A DNA stretch of 23,138 nt, from contig ONPE01000013.1 of NCBI GenBank assembly GCA_900319615.1, positions 1 through 23,138 of the forward strand. Direction: 5' to 3'. The notes beneath the pieces were generated by a model. That model made no database searches and was not told where the DNA came from. It saw only the letters and a list, made by a program, of their open reading frames with translations. The position numbers and the translations under genes are program-made. The DNA comes from an uncultured Eubacteriales bacterium. Lineage in GTDB: Bacteria > Bacillota > Clostridia > Oscillospirales > Acutalibacteraceae. This document shows positions 7,277-16,050 of the stretch, piece by piece. Within the stretch, counting starts at the first letter, position 1. Every line of letters starts with the position of its first letter.

Positions 7277-7810
7277 TCACAGCTTTTCGATCTCTTTGAG
7301 AGCAAAGTACAGCGCCGCAGCTACAGCGAGCTCCCTTATCCTCTCGCGGTCGGCGTTGTTCTCACCGAGCAGCATTTTCTCGGTGTGCAGCCCCATCTCT
7401 GTGCTCACGCCGATGTACACCAGCCCCACGGGTTTGTATCTGCTGCCGCCCAAAGGCCCGGCGATACCGGTTGTGGAGATACCGATATCCGCTCCCGCGA
7501 GCAGACGGACGCCCCGCGCCATCTCAGACGCAGTCCTGTCGGACACCGCCCCGTAGGTAGACAGGGTCTCTTCCCTCACGCCGACGATCTTGTGCTTGAT
7601 GAAGTTCGCGTATGAGCACACGCCGCAGTCGAACACCGCCGAGGCTCCGCTCACGGACGTTATCGCCGCCGAGACCATGCCGCCGGTGCAGCTCTCGGCT
7701 GTGGCTATGCGCTTTTTGGCTTTGGTGAGAGCCTCTACCAGCAGAGATGGCAAATCACTTTCTTTTATATTCTCTTGAGCTAAAAGCTCCAAAAATTCGG
7801 ATGTTTTCAT
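7277..7810 (-). CDS. pncC: CinA C-terminal-type nicotinamide-nucleotide amidase
   Basis: This family hydrolyses nicotinamide mononucleotide to nicotinic acid mononucleotide and ammonia, in pyridine nucleotide salvage. The 177 residues form a stand-alone CinA C-terminal domain without the N-terminal molybdopterin-binding-like domain of full CinA. Motifs are ATAESCTGGMVSAAIT (36-51) and ISTTGIAGPLGG followed by KPVGLVYIG, both family signatures. The ATG at 7810 has GGAGG about seven bases upstream. The promoter TTGCAA-17-TATAAT (7944-7916) is back to back with that of rsmE. The gene has no operon partner. The protein looks complete; the annotation as amidase follows the family rather than any residue unique to this sequence. 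Confidence 0.92.
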   Translation of the reverse strand: MKTSEFLELLAQENIKESDLPSLLVEALTKAKKRIATAESCTGGMVSAAITSVSGASAVFDCGVCSYANFIKHKIVGVREETLSTYGAVSDRTASEMARGVRLLAGADIGISTTGIAGPLGGSRYKPVGLVYIGVSTEMGLHTEKMLLGENNADRERIRELAVAAALYFALKEIEKL

Positions 7811-7856
7811 AAGTTGCCTCCATAGAGTTAGAAATTAGGAGTTAGGAATTTATCCC

Positions 7857-7933
7857 TATAAAGCCTGATTTACGACTCCTTTATCCACCGATTCACTCAA
7901 TAATCTTTAATGATTATTATAAACCCTGATTTA
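7857..7933. repeat. Pair of 16-bp direct repeats in the pncC/rsmE intergenic region
   Basis: TATAAAGCCTGATTTA (7857-7872) and TATAAACCCTGATTTA (7918-7933) match at 15 of 16 positions, 61 bases apart. The second copy overlaps the -10 element of the pncC promoter. Between them lies a 7-bp inverted repeat, AATAATC/GATTATT (7899-7918). They could be regulator binding sites or chance AT-rich repeats. Confidence 0.6.
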
Positions 7934-7967
7934 TACTATTGCAATCTCGGCGGGAATTTGTTAGAAT
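7916..7967. promoter_or_regulatory. Overlapping divergent promoters sharing one palindromic -35 box
   Basis: TTGCAA at 7939-7944 is its own reverse complement. On the plus strand it is followed after 17 bases by TAGAAT (7962-7967), driving rsmE. On the minus strand it is followed after 17 bases by TATAAT (7921-7916), driving pncC. Both spacings are optimal for sigma-A. Two polymerases could not bind at once, so the two genes may be reciprocally expressed. Confidence 0.65.
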
Positions 7968-7991
7968 TTGTTTACAATTGGCGGTGATGAT

Positions 7992-8720
7992 ATGGCTTGG
8001 TTTTTTGCGAACGATCTGATCACAACCGAATACTACTCCGTTACCGGCGAGGACGCGGCGCATATATCGCGCTCGCTGCGCATGAGAGTCGGCGAGGCGC
8101 TGACCCTCTGCACGCCCGACGGCAGACGGCATGAGTGCGAGATAATCGAGATCAGCCGCGACGAGGTCAGGGTGCGGATACTCAGCTCCACCGTCTGCGA
8201 GCAGGAGCCCGACGTAAAGGTCAGCCTGTATGTCGCGCTGATGAAGGGCGACAAGCTCGACGATGTTATACAGAAGGCGGTCGAGCTCGGCGTATACGAG
8301 GTCACGCCGTTCCTCTCGGCGCGGTGCATATCCCGACCCGATGAGAAGAGCATGACCAAAAAGCTTGCGCGGTGGCAGAAGATCGCCGACAACGCCGCCT
8401 CACAGTCACGGCGTGGAGTAATCCCGAGGGTGAACCCCTGCATCGAGCTCCCGGACATCCCCAAAGCCGTCGCGGACGCGGATACAGCGATAGTATTCTA
8501 CGAATGCGGAGGCGAGCCTTTGAGGGAGATCATCGCCGGCGGTTGCAGGTCGGTCGCCATGATCACCGGAGCCGAGGGAGGCTTCGAGCAGGAAGAGATC
8601 GACCTGCTCAGCCGGAGCGGAGTGAAGGTCGCCACGCTCGGCAAGCGCATCCTGCGAGCCCAGACCGCTCCGATCGCCGCCGTCAGCGCCGCCATGCTGC
8701 TGACAGGAAACTTGGAATAA
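7992..8720 (+). CDS. rsmE: 16S rRNA (uracil-1498-N3)-methyltransferase
   Basis: RsmE methylates N3 of U1498 in the decoding region of 16S rRNA using S-adenosylmethionine; it is a SPOUT enzyme with a C-terminal trefoil knot. The 242 residues show an N-terminal PUA-like domain (about 1-70) and the knot motifs ITGAEGGFEQEEIDLL (191-206) and LGKRILRAQTA (216-226). The start at 7992 is preceded by GGCGGTGAT; an in-frame ATG eight codons earlier directly abuts the -10 box and is rejected. mtnN follows 52 bases later, probably in the same transcript. In many Firmicutes rsmE follows prmA in the dnaK operon; here it is about 3 kb from prmA and on the opposite strand. Confidence 0.96.
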   Translation: MAWFFANDLITTEYYSVTGEDAAHISRSLRMRVGEALTLCTPDGRRHECEIIEISRDEVRVRILSSTVCEQEPDVKVSLYVALMKGDKLDDVIQKAVELGVYEVTPFLSARCISRPDEKSMTKKLARWQKIADNAASQSRRGVIPRVNPCIELPDIPKAVADADTAIVFYECGGEPLREIIAGGCRSVAMITGAEGGFEQEEIDLLSRSGVKVATLGKRILRAQTAPIAAVSAAMLLTGNLE

Positions 8721-8772
8721 CGCGGGCACAGTCCGCTGTCAATTGTCAATTATCATTTTCAGGAGGTATATT

Positions 8773-9480
8773 ATGAAGATCGGATTTATCTGCGCGCTCG
8801 ACGTTGAGGTCGAGGGCATCAAACAACTGATGGCTGATAAAACGGAACAGACCGTCGCCAAGATCACCTATGCACAGGGAGAAATCTTCGGACAGCAGGT
8901 CGTCTGCTGTGAGTGCGGCATGGGCAAGGTCAACGCCGCCATGAGCGCTCAGATCATGATCGACCTCTACCGTCCCGACGTGATCATCAACTCGGGCATC
9001 GCGGGTTCCCTGAGTAAGGATATCCGCATCGGCGATCTCGTCGTCGCCGACGACTGCGTCCAGCACGACATGGACGTCACCGAGATGGGCGATCCCCTCG
9101 GCCAGATCCAATTCAACGACGAGGTAAGGATCTATCTTCCCGCCGATACAGCAACTGCCGACCGACTCGAAAAAGCGTGTCAATTACCGGATGATACGCA
9201 GGTATTTCGCGGCCGCATCGCCTCGGGCGACGCCTTTATCGTCGCTCACGAACGTCGTCAGCGGATCGCCGACCATTTCGGCGCGCTTGCCTGTGAGATG
9301 GAGGGCGCGGCTGTGGGTCAGGTATGCTACCGCAACGCGGTTCCGTTCACGATCCTGCGCTGTATCTCGGACGACTTCAACGAGAATGAATACATGGACT
9401 ACATGAAATTCCGCTCTGTCGCCGCCGAAAAAGCCATCAGCGTGATCACTGAATTCATCAGGAGCTTCACAACGGAATAA
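8773..9480 (+). CDS. mtnN: 5'-methylthioadenosine/S-adenosylhomocysteine nucleosidase
   Basis: MtnN (Pfs) cleaves adenine from methylthioadenosine and S-adenosylhomocysteine, by-products of polyamine synthesis and SAM-dependent methylation. The 235 residues start MKIGFICALDVEVEG, with E12 at the position of the known general base/acid, the NSGIAGSL glycine loop (73-80), E177 in CEMEGAAVGQ and D200 in CISDDFN, which match the catalytic set E12, E174 and D197 of E. coli. AGGAGG seven bases before the ATG at 8773 fixes the start; an ATG ten codons upstream lacks such a site. It lies just after rsmE, a methylase whose by-product it destroys. It is closed by the bidirectional terminator at 9496-9525. 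Confidence 0.97.
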   Translation: MKIGFICALDVEVEGIKQLMADKTEQTVAKITYAQGEIFGQQVVCCECGMGKVNAAMSAQIMIDLYRPDVIINSGIAGSLSKDIRIGDLVVADDCVQHDMDVTEMGDPLGQIQFNDEVRIYLPADTATADRLEKACQLPDDTQVFRGRIASGDAFIVAHERRQRIADHFGALACEMEGAAVGQVCYRNAVPFTILRCISDDFNENEYMDYMKFRSVAAEKAISVITEFIRSFTTE

Positions 9481-9495
9481 TTTGACTTCACGCAA

Positions 9496-9525
9496 AAAAG
9501 ACGACCTGCTCTCAGGTCGTCTTTT
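9496..9525. terminator. Bidirectional terminator between mtnN and mrp
   Basis: A perfect 13-bp stem, AAAAGACGACCTG (9496-9508) pairing with CAGGTCGTCTTTT (9513-9525) around CTCT, has T runs in both directions. It separates the convergent mtnN (+) and mrp (-) genes and lies 15 and 7 bases from their stop codons. Confidence 0.93.
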
Positions 9526-9532
9526 ATATTGC

Positions 9533-10372
9533 TTATTCTTCGATTTTCAATTCGTCCTCGATGGTGTTCGCGGCGTTCTCGAACCAATCGCCTACGAAGA
9601 GCTCGATCGTGCCGGTGTCGACCGACTTCGCGAGCGACTCGTCCATCGGGACCTTGGCGAGCACCTTTGTGCCGTATTCGGCGGCGATCTCGTCGATATG
9701 GCTGTCGCCGAATATCTTGTGCTCTTTGCCGCAGTCGGGACACTTGAAGTAGCTCATGTTCTCGACCAGGCCGAGGATCGGCACATCCATCAGCTGAGCC
9801 ATCTTCACGGCCTTGCCGACGATCATCGAGACCAGCTCCTGCGGAGAGGCTACCACGATGATGCCGTCGAGGGGGAGGCTCTGGAAGACGGTGAGCGGTA
9901 CGTCGCCGGTGCCGGGGGGCATGTCGACAAACATATAGTCGACGTCCTTCCAGATAACGTCTGTCCAGAACTGCTTGACGGTGCCGGAGATGACCGGGCC
10001 GCGCCATACGACGGGGTCGGTGGTGTGCTCTAAGAGCAGGTTGATCGACATGATATCTATGCCGGTCTTGGTGGTCTCGGGCAGGATGCCGAAGTCGCTG
10101 CCCTTTGCGTGACCTGTGATGCCGAACGCCTTGGGTATAGACGGGCCGGTGATATCGGCGTCGAGCACGGCGGTCTTGTGGCCGCGGCGGTTGAGCTCCA
10201 CCGCTAAGGCGGAGGTGACGAGGCTCTTACCTACGCCGCCCTTGCCCGATACTACGGCGATGACCTTTTTAACAGAGCTCAGGTCATTCAGCTTTTCATG
10301 CAGATCCTGCGGCTCTGTGCGCGAAGCGCAAGCCTGTCCGCAGGAGGAACAATCGTGGGTACATTCGCTCAT
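9533..10372 (-). CDS. Mrp/NBP35-family Fe-S cluster carrier ATPase
   Basis: Mrp proteins are P-loop ATPases that bind and transfer iron-sulfur clusters. The 279 residues begin with a CX3CX2CX3C motif (C4, C8, C11, C15), as in the N-terminal cluster-binding part of NBP35-like members, then the deviant Walker A motif GKGGVGKS (43-50), the switch segment VDMPPGTGD (149-157) and the conserved CPDC pair (211-214) that bridges the subunits of the dimer with a cluster. There is no N-terminal DUF59 domain, unlike E. coli Mrp. The start at 10372 follows AAGGAAG. It lies 13 bases downstream of a membrane-protein gene and is probably cotranscribed with it. The protein looks complete and cytoplasmic. Confidence 0.95.
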   Translation of the reverse strand: MSECTHDCSSCGQACASRTEPQDLHEKLNDLSSVKKVIAVVSGKGGVGKSLVTSALAVELNRRGHKTAVLDADITGPSIPKAFGITGHAKGSDFGILPETTKTGIDIMSINLLLEHTTDPVVWRGPVISGTVKQFWTDVIWKDVDYMFVDMPPGTGDVPLTVFQSLPLDGIIVVASPQELVSMIVGKAVKMAQLMDVPILGLVENMSYFKCPDCGKEHKIFGDSHIDEIAAEYGTKVLAKVPMDESLAKSVDTGTIELFVGDWFENAANTIEDELKIEE

Positions 10373-10385
10373 TGTGATACTTCCT

Positions 10386-10910
10386 TTATTCTTCGACTTT
10401 CTCTTCGTCCTCGGCGGTCTCGTTCAGCTCTTCGGCTATGCCGCCCTCGACGAATTCTTTTTTATCTTCCTGTGCTTCTTCTTCCACTGCCTCTGCCTCC
10501 TCTTCATCCTCGGCTATCTCGTAACCGGAGACAAAGGTGTAGGGGATGCCGTAGCCCAGCGCGATGCAGGCGAGGGTCATGATGATAGAGGGAGCCGTCA
10601 CGCCCTGAGCCGACGCGATAGCCGAGTGGAACGGGAAGCCGTTGACCAGACCGGCGATGATGATCAGCAGCGCAGGGATATCGATCAGCAGCAGTACGGC
10701 GAGGCTGAAGCGCCTGACCTGTCTGCCCTCGCCCACGCGGGTAGCGTAGAACAGCAGCAGACCGAATACGATAAGCAGAGCGATCTGGATAAGCGAGCCG
10801 CCTACGCCGGATACCTGATTAGCCAGCGTAGAGAAGAAGTAGGCGCAGATCACATAGCCTATGACCAAAAAAGATGAGAATACGAGATTGATCTTATTTC
10901 TGTTTTTCAT
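10386..10910 (-). CDS. Small membrane protein with acidic C-terminal tail, function unknown
   Basis: I do not recognise the family of this 174-residue protein. It has about four hydrophobic segments (roughly 9-30, 39-56, 68-90 and 104-127), then a strongly acidic cytoplasmic-looking tail from about 130 to the end, made mostly of Glu, Ala and Asp with a KK pair near 149. The first 16 residues are basic. There is no catalytic motif. GGAGG lies seven bases before the ATG at 10910 and an extended -10 promoter is found at 10952-10960. It is the first gene of a two-gene unit with the Mrp-type ATPase, so a link to Fe-S cluster supply is possible but not shown. Confidence 0.82.
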   Translation of the reverse strand: MKNRNKINLVFSSFLVIGYVICAYFFSTLANQVSGVGGSLIQIALLIVFGLLLFYATRVGEGRQVRRFSLAVLLLIDIPALLIIIAGLVNGFPFHSAIASAQGVTAPSIIMTLACIALGYGIPYTFVSGYEIAEDEEEAEAVEEEAQEDKKEFVEGGIAEELNETAEDEEKVEE

Positions 10911-10951
10911 AGTTTACCTCCGAAATGTATATGTTATTCAAAACAAAAACT

Positions 10952-10960
10952 ATTATAACA
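10952..10960 (-). promoter_or_regulatory. Extended -10 promoter of the membrane protein-mrp unit
   Basis: On the minus strand TGT directly precedes TATAAT (10960-10952), an extended -10 element. No good -35 box is found at the right distance. It lies about 42 bases before the start codon. Confidence 0.55.
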
Positions 10961-10994
10961 TCCCCGGTACAAGCCGCGGTTATTATGCATTTTA

Positions 10995-11074
10995 ATCGGT
11001 TGAGATTGCCACGGAGCGCATATTGACCGTCATAATGAGGAAGAACATGGTTCTGATGTGATAATCTCAACCTC
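10995..11074. repeat. Intergenic palindromic repeat, copy 1 (80 bp)
   Basis: GGTTGAGATT near the left end is repeated inverted as AATCTCAACC near the right end, so the element can form a long stem. Position by position it matches the copy at 17462-17541 at 58 of 80 bases without gaps. It shares the GAGATTGCCAC core with the elements at 13223-13260 and 15903-16042. It lies directly after the prmA stop codon and may end that transcript. Confidence 0.8.
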
Positions 11075-11077
11075 ATA

Positions 11078-11998
11078 TTATGAACGCGGACGCAGTACGA
11101 AGCAGTACCAGCCGCCGAGGGTGTTCTCCTCGACTATCTCGAAGCTGTCCTTCACCGCATCCTTCACATCGTCGGCGCGGGTGTCGATGATACCGCTGAC
11201 GATGTACACGGAGTCGGGCTCCATGAACTGCCCGATCTGAGCCGACAATGCTATTATAGCATCTGCTACGATATTTGCAACCACAATATCGTATTTTCCC
11301 GTTACTTTATCAACAAGGTCGCCTGCAACCGCGGTAAACCTGCCGGCTACCTTGTTGACCCCGGCGTTCTCGTTGGCTGTCTGCACGGCGAGCTCGTCGA
11401 TATCGACTCCGAAGGCGCTCTCTGCGCCGAGCAGCACCGCGGCTATGCCTAAAATACCGCTGCCGCAGCCGACGTCGAGTACCTTTTCACCGCCCTTGAT
11501 ATACCTCTCGAGAGCCTCCATGCACAGGCGGGTTGTCTCGTGCTTGCCGGTGCCGAACGCAAGACCAGGGTCGATGTTGAGCACAGCCCTGCCCTGAGGG
11601 TCGGTGTCTGTGAACCACGAGGGGTTGATCAGCAGCTTCTCGCCCACAGGCATGGGCTTGAAGAACCTGCGCCAGTTGTTCAGCCAGTCGTCCTCTTTGA
11701 CGCTGCTGCTGTCTATAGAGTGCTCGATGCCCGAGGCGGTAAGGCGCTCGCGCAGGAAAGACACAGCCTCGCCGATGTTGTCCTCGGGGTCGATGTAGAT
11801 ATGTATCTTCGCCTTGCTGCGATCCTGCTTCAGGAGCTCCTCGTCGATCAGGTCGATGCGGGCGATCTCGAGCACCTCCTGCTCGAGCTGCGAGTAATCC
11901 TCGATGTAGATGCCGTAGGGCACGGTCATATTAGCGATAGCCGAAGCGTCGTCGATCTTTTCCGCCGGTACCTCTACCGATATTTCAGTCCAGTCCAT
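11078..11998 (-). CDS. prmA: Ribosomal protein L11 methyltransferase
   Basis: PrmA trimethylates lysines and the N-terminus of ribosomal protein L11 with S-adenosylmethionine. The 306 residues show an N-terminal substrate-recognition domain (about 1-100), DPGLAFGTGKHETTRLC (143-159) and the SAM-binding motif LDVGCGSGILGIAA (174-187), followed by the acidic loop GVDID (197-201). The start is taken at 11998, where GGAGAG precedes the ATG; an in-frame ATG four codons upstream overlaps that site and has none of its own. The gene follows dnaJ, the usual order in Firmicutes, but a terminator hairpin lies between them, so expression may be only partly coupled to the heat-shock operon. Confidence 0.96.
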   Translation of the reverse strand: MDWTEISVEVPAEKIDDASAIANMTVPYGIYIEDYSQLEQEVLEIARIDLIDEELLKQDRSKAKIHIYIDPEDNIGEAVSFLRERLTASGIEHSIDSSSVKEDDWLNNWRRFFKPMPVGEKLLINPSWFTDTDPQGRAVLNIDPGLAFGTGKHETTRLCMEALERYIKGGEKVLDVGCGSGILGIAAVLLGAESAFGVDIDELAVQTANENAGVNKVAGRFTAVAGDLVDKVTGKYDIVVANIVADAIIALSAQIGQFMEPDSVYIVSGIIDTRADDVKDAVKDSFEIVEENTLGGWYCFVLRPRS

Positions 11999-12027
11999 AA
12001 AACTCTCCAATAAAATCTTGTTACGCG

Positions 12028-12060
12028 CAAAAAGCCGAACGAGAAAACTCTCCTTCGGCT
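12028..12060 (-). terminator. Terminator between dnaJ and prmA
   Basis: On the minus strand AGCCGAA (12060-12054) pairs with TTCGGCT (12039-12033), with GAGA/TCTC pairing inside, followed by five T. It lies 11 bases after the dnaJ stop, so transcription into prmA would need read-through or a separate start. Confidence 0.85.
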
Positions 12061-12070
12061 GTGATGCTGT

Positions 12071-13204
12071 TTATCCGAATAAGTCTTTTAATTTATCCAT
12101 GAAGCCCTTGCGCTTCTGATAATTCTTTTCGCCGGTGGAATCCTCGAACTCCCTTATCAGCTGCTTCTGCTTGGACGAGAGATTCTTCGGCACCTCGATG
12201 ACGACCCTGACATACTGGTCGCCGCGACCCTTGCCGCCGAGGTGCTGTATGCCCTTGCCGCGCAGCTTGAAAACGTCGCCCGGCTGGGTGCCCTCGTGGA
12301 TCTCATAGGTCGATTTGCCGTCGAGGGTCGGCACGGTGACGGTAGCGCCCAGAGCAGCCTGAGTGAAGGTGATGGGCAGATCGCACCATACGTCGTCGCC
12401 CCTGCGCTCGAAGATCGGGTGCGGACGGATGCCGATGAACACGTGCAGATCGCCTGCGGGGCCGCCGTTAGTGCCGGAGTTGCCGTGACCGGATACGTTG
12501 AGCACCTGCTCGTCGTTGATGCCGGCGGGCACGTTGACCTCTACGGTCTTCTTGCGGCGAACCTGACCTCTGCCGTTACAGGTGCGGCACGGAGTCTCGA
12601 TGATCTTGCCCCTGCCCTTGCACGCGTCGCAGGGTCGGGAGGTCTGCACTACGCCGAAGGGCGTGCGCTGGTTGATGGTGACCTGACCTCTGCCGCCGCA
12701 AGCCGTACAGGGCTTGGGAGAGGTGCCCTTCTGCGCGCCGGTGCCGTTACAGTCCTTACAGGTGGATACCGCCTGATACTGCACGGTCTTTTTGCAGCCT
12801 TTTGCAGCCTCTTCAAAGCTGATGTAGAGGGTGGTCTCGATGTCGGTGCCGCGTCGGGGAGCGTTTGGATTAGCCGAACGCCTGCCGCCGAAGCCGCCGA
12901 AGAAGCTGGAAAAGATGTCGCCGAAGTCGATATCCTGACCGAACGGCGAGCCTGCTCCGCCGCCGCCGTAGTTGGGATCTACGCCTGCGTGACCGAACTG
13001 GTCATAGCGAGCCTTCTTTTCGCTGTCGGACAAGACCTCGTAGGCTTCGTTGACCTCCTTGAACTTTTCCTCCGCCTCTTTGTCGCCGGGGTGCAGATCG
13101 GGGTGGTACTTCTTAGCCGCCTGTCGGTACGCCTTCTTTATCTCGTCGTCAGAGGCGCCTTTTCCCACGCCTAAGACCTCATAGTAATCTCTTTTATCTG
13201 CCAT
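12071..13204 (-). CDS. dnaJ: Chaperone DnaJ (Hsp40, type I)
   Basis: DnaJ delivers unfolded proteins to DnaK and stimulates its ATPase. The 377 residues have all type I parts: J domain (about 5-70) with the HPD motif at 34-36, a Gly/Phe-rich stretch (about 77-110), four zinc-binding CXXCXGXG modules beginning at 149, 166, 192 and 206, and the C-terminal peptide-binding domain. The ATG at 13204 follows GGTGAAG. It lies downstream of dnaK after a 152-base gap holding an intergenic repeat and a hairpin. No damage is seen. Confidence 0.98.
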   Translation of the reverse strand: MADKRDYYEVLGVGKGASDDEIKKAYRQAAKKYHPDLHPGDKEAEEKFKEVNEAYEVLSDSEKKARYDQFGHAGVDPNYGGGGAGSPFGQDIDFGDIFSSFFGGFGGRRSANPNAPRRGTDIETTLYISFEEAAKGCKKTVQYQAVSTCKDCNGTGAQKGTSPKPCTACGGRGQVTINQRTPFGVVQTSRPCDACKGRGKIIETPCRTCNGRGQVRRKKTVEVNVPAGINDEQVLNVSGHGNSGTNGGPAGDLHVFIGIRPHPIFERRGDDVWCDLPITFTQAALGATVTVPTLDGKSTYEIHEGTQPGDVFKLRGKGIQHLGGKGRGDQYVRVVIEVPKNLSSKQKQLIREFEDSTGEKNYQKRKGFMDKLKDLFG

Positions 13205-13222
13205 TTCTTCACCACTTACTGA

Positions 13223-13260
13223 TTGTCATTGCGAGGGCAGCGCCCGTGGCAATCTCAATC
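13223..13260. repeat. Intergenic palindromic repeat, short copy
   Basis: A 38-base element running from TTGTCATTGCGAGGGC to GTGGCAATCTCAATC can fold through ATTGC/GCAAT and GGC/GCC pairs. It is the same family as the repeats at 10995, 15903 and 17462. It lies between dnaK and dnaJ, close to the dnaJ ribosome binding site. Confidence 0.75.
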
Positions 13261-13299
13261 GAAAATTTACGTGAATCTGCTAATGATTTATAATGCGCG

Positions 13300-13341
13300 A
13301 CAGCGAGGAGCGGAGAACGCCCCTCGCAAACGCTGTTTTTT
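13300..13341 (+). other. Terminator-like hairpin on the plus strand between dnaK and dnaJ
   Basis: ACAGCG (13300-13305) pairs with CGCTGT (13331-13336), or alternatively GCGAGG (13303-13308) with CCTCGC (13322-13327), followed by six T on the plus strand. No plus-strand gene precedes it. In the minus-strand dnaK-dnaJ transcript the stem forms but is not followed by U, so it may act as a processing or stability structure between the cistrons. Confidence 0.45.
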
Positions 13342-13356
13342 AATTGAAAATTAGTA

Positions 13357-15204
<1,848 letters not shown>

Positions 15205-15387
15205 AATAATACCTCCGGAATTAGATAATAAATAATAAAGAATAATTAATAAACAATAATAAAGGTTGCCGCTTCGCGGCGATTTATATTTATGATGAAC
15301 CAAATAACCAATAATCCAAAACGCGAAAGCGTTTCCCGAATTTATTCATTATTCTTTATTCATCATTCTTTTTTCTTTTAGAACGCG

Positions 15388-15850
15388 TCAAGCGTTCGCC
15401 ACCACCACCATCGCGTGGCGGATGATCTTGTCGCCTATCTTGTAGCCCTTTTGATACACAGCCGAGATCGAATTAGCCGGCAGGCTCTCGTCCTATCAGC
15501 TCGACGCCCTTTTTGTACTCTTCGGGGACGTCATTGCCCTCTAACTGAGCCAGAGCGTTGGTCATGCTGTCTGCAAGCGGCAGGAGCTCCTTCACCGCTC
15601 TCGCGGTAGCGTCGTCGTAGATCTGGAGTTTTTCCGCCGATGTGCGCTTGCGGTAGTTATCGTACTCCGCGAACAGGCGGATGTACTTATCCTTCTCAGC
15701 CTTCAGCTCCTCCTGCAGCTTTTCTTCTGCCGAAGGCTCTTGGGGCGCTTCTGCTGTTTCTTCTTCGATTTCTTCTGTTTCCTGAACAGGCTCCTCGACC
15801 TTCTCGGTCTCTTCGACCTGCTCGGGTTTCTTCTTTTCTTTCTTGCTCAT
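15388..15850 (-). pseudogene. grpE: GrpE nucleotide exchange factor gene with an internal deletion and frameshift
   Basis: GrpE releases ADP from DnaK. From the ATG at 15850, with AAGGAGAG upstream, the frame gives an acidic tail (1-40), a coiled-coil segment and the family region AEYDNYRKRTSAEKLQIYDD (61-80), up to KKGVELI (113-119). It then runs into a stop at 15473 after six foreign residues. In another frame, from 15492 to the TGA at 15388, the family ending is found: DESLPANSISAVYQKGYKIG, DKIIRHAMVVVANA. About 35 residues normally lie between GVELI and this segment (the part ending NAVMHVE), so roughly 105 bases are missing at about 15493, not a multiple of three. The product as read is 125 residues and lacks much of the DnaK-contacting part. 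GrpE is normally important for growth, so a sequence error should be considered. Confidence 0.9.
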
Positions 15851-15902
15851 AATATCACTCTCCTTAGAGTAATTTCCTATTAACTCTGCGTAAGATTTAC
15901 AG

Positions 15903-16042
15903 TGTCATTACGAGGAGGGCACTACAAATAACCTTTTTTCGCCCGACGTGGTAATCCCCCTGTCATTAATACCGGTTGATGTAACAAAAAGGTACATCCC
16001 CTCTTTGTGGGATTGCCACGGGCTAAAGCCCTCGCAATGACA
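15903..16042. repeat. Intergenic repeat, 140-bp composite inverted copy
   Basis: The left end TGTCATTACGAGGAGGGC is mirrored at the right end by GCCCTCGCAATGACA. Inside, GTGGTAATCCC (left half) and GGGATTGCCAC (right half) are also inverted relative to each other. The element is therefore two family members facing each other, or one long palindrome. It fills the gap between hrcA and grpE and could form a large hairpin in the operon mRNA. Confidence 0.8.
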
Positions 16043-16050
16043 ATTAATTG

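Noticed and set aside
12242..13174. 310-codon open frame antisense to dnaJ
   Set aside because: It is the shadow of a complete DnaJ, with no recognisable domain of its own.
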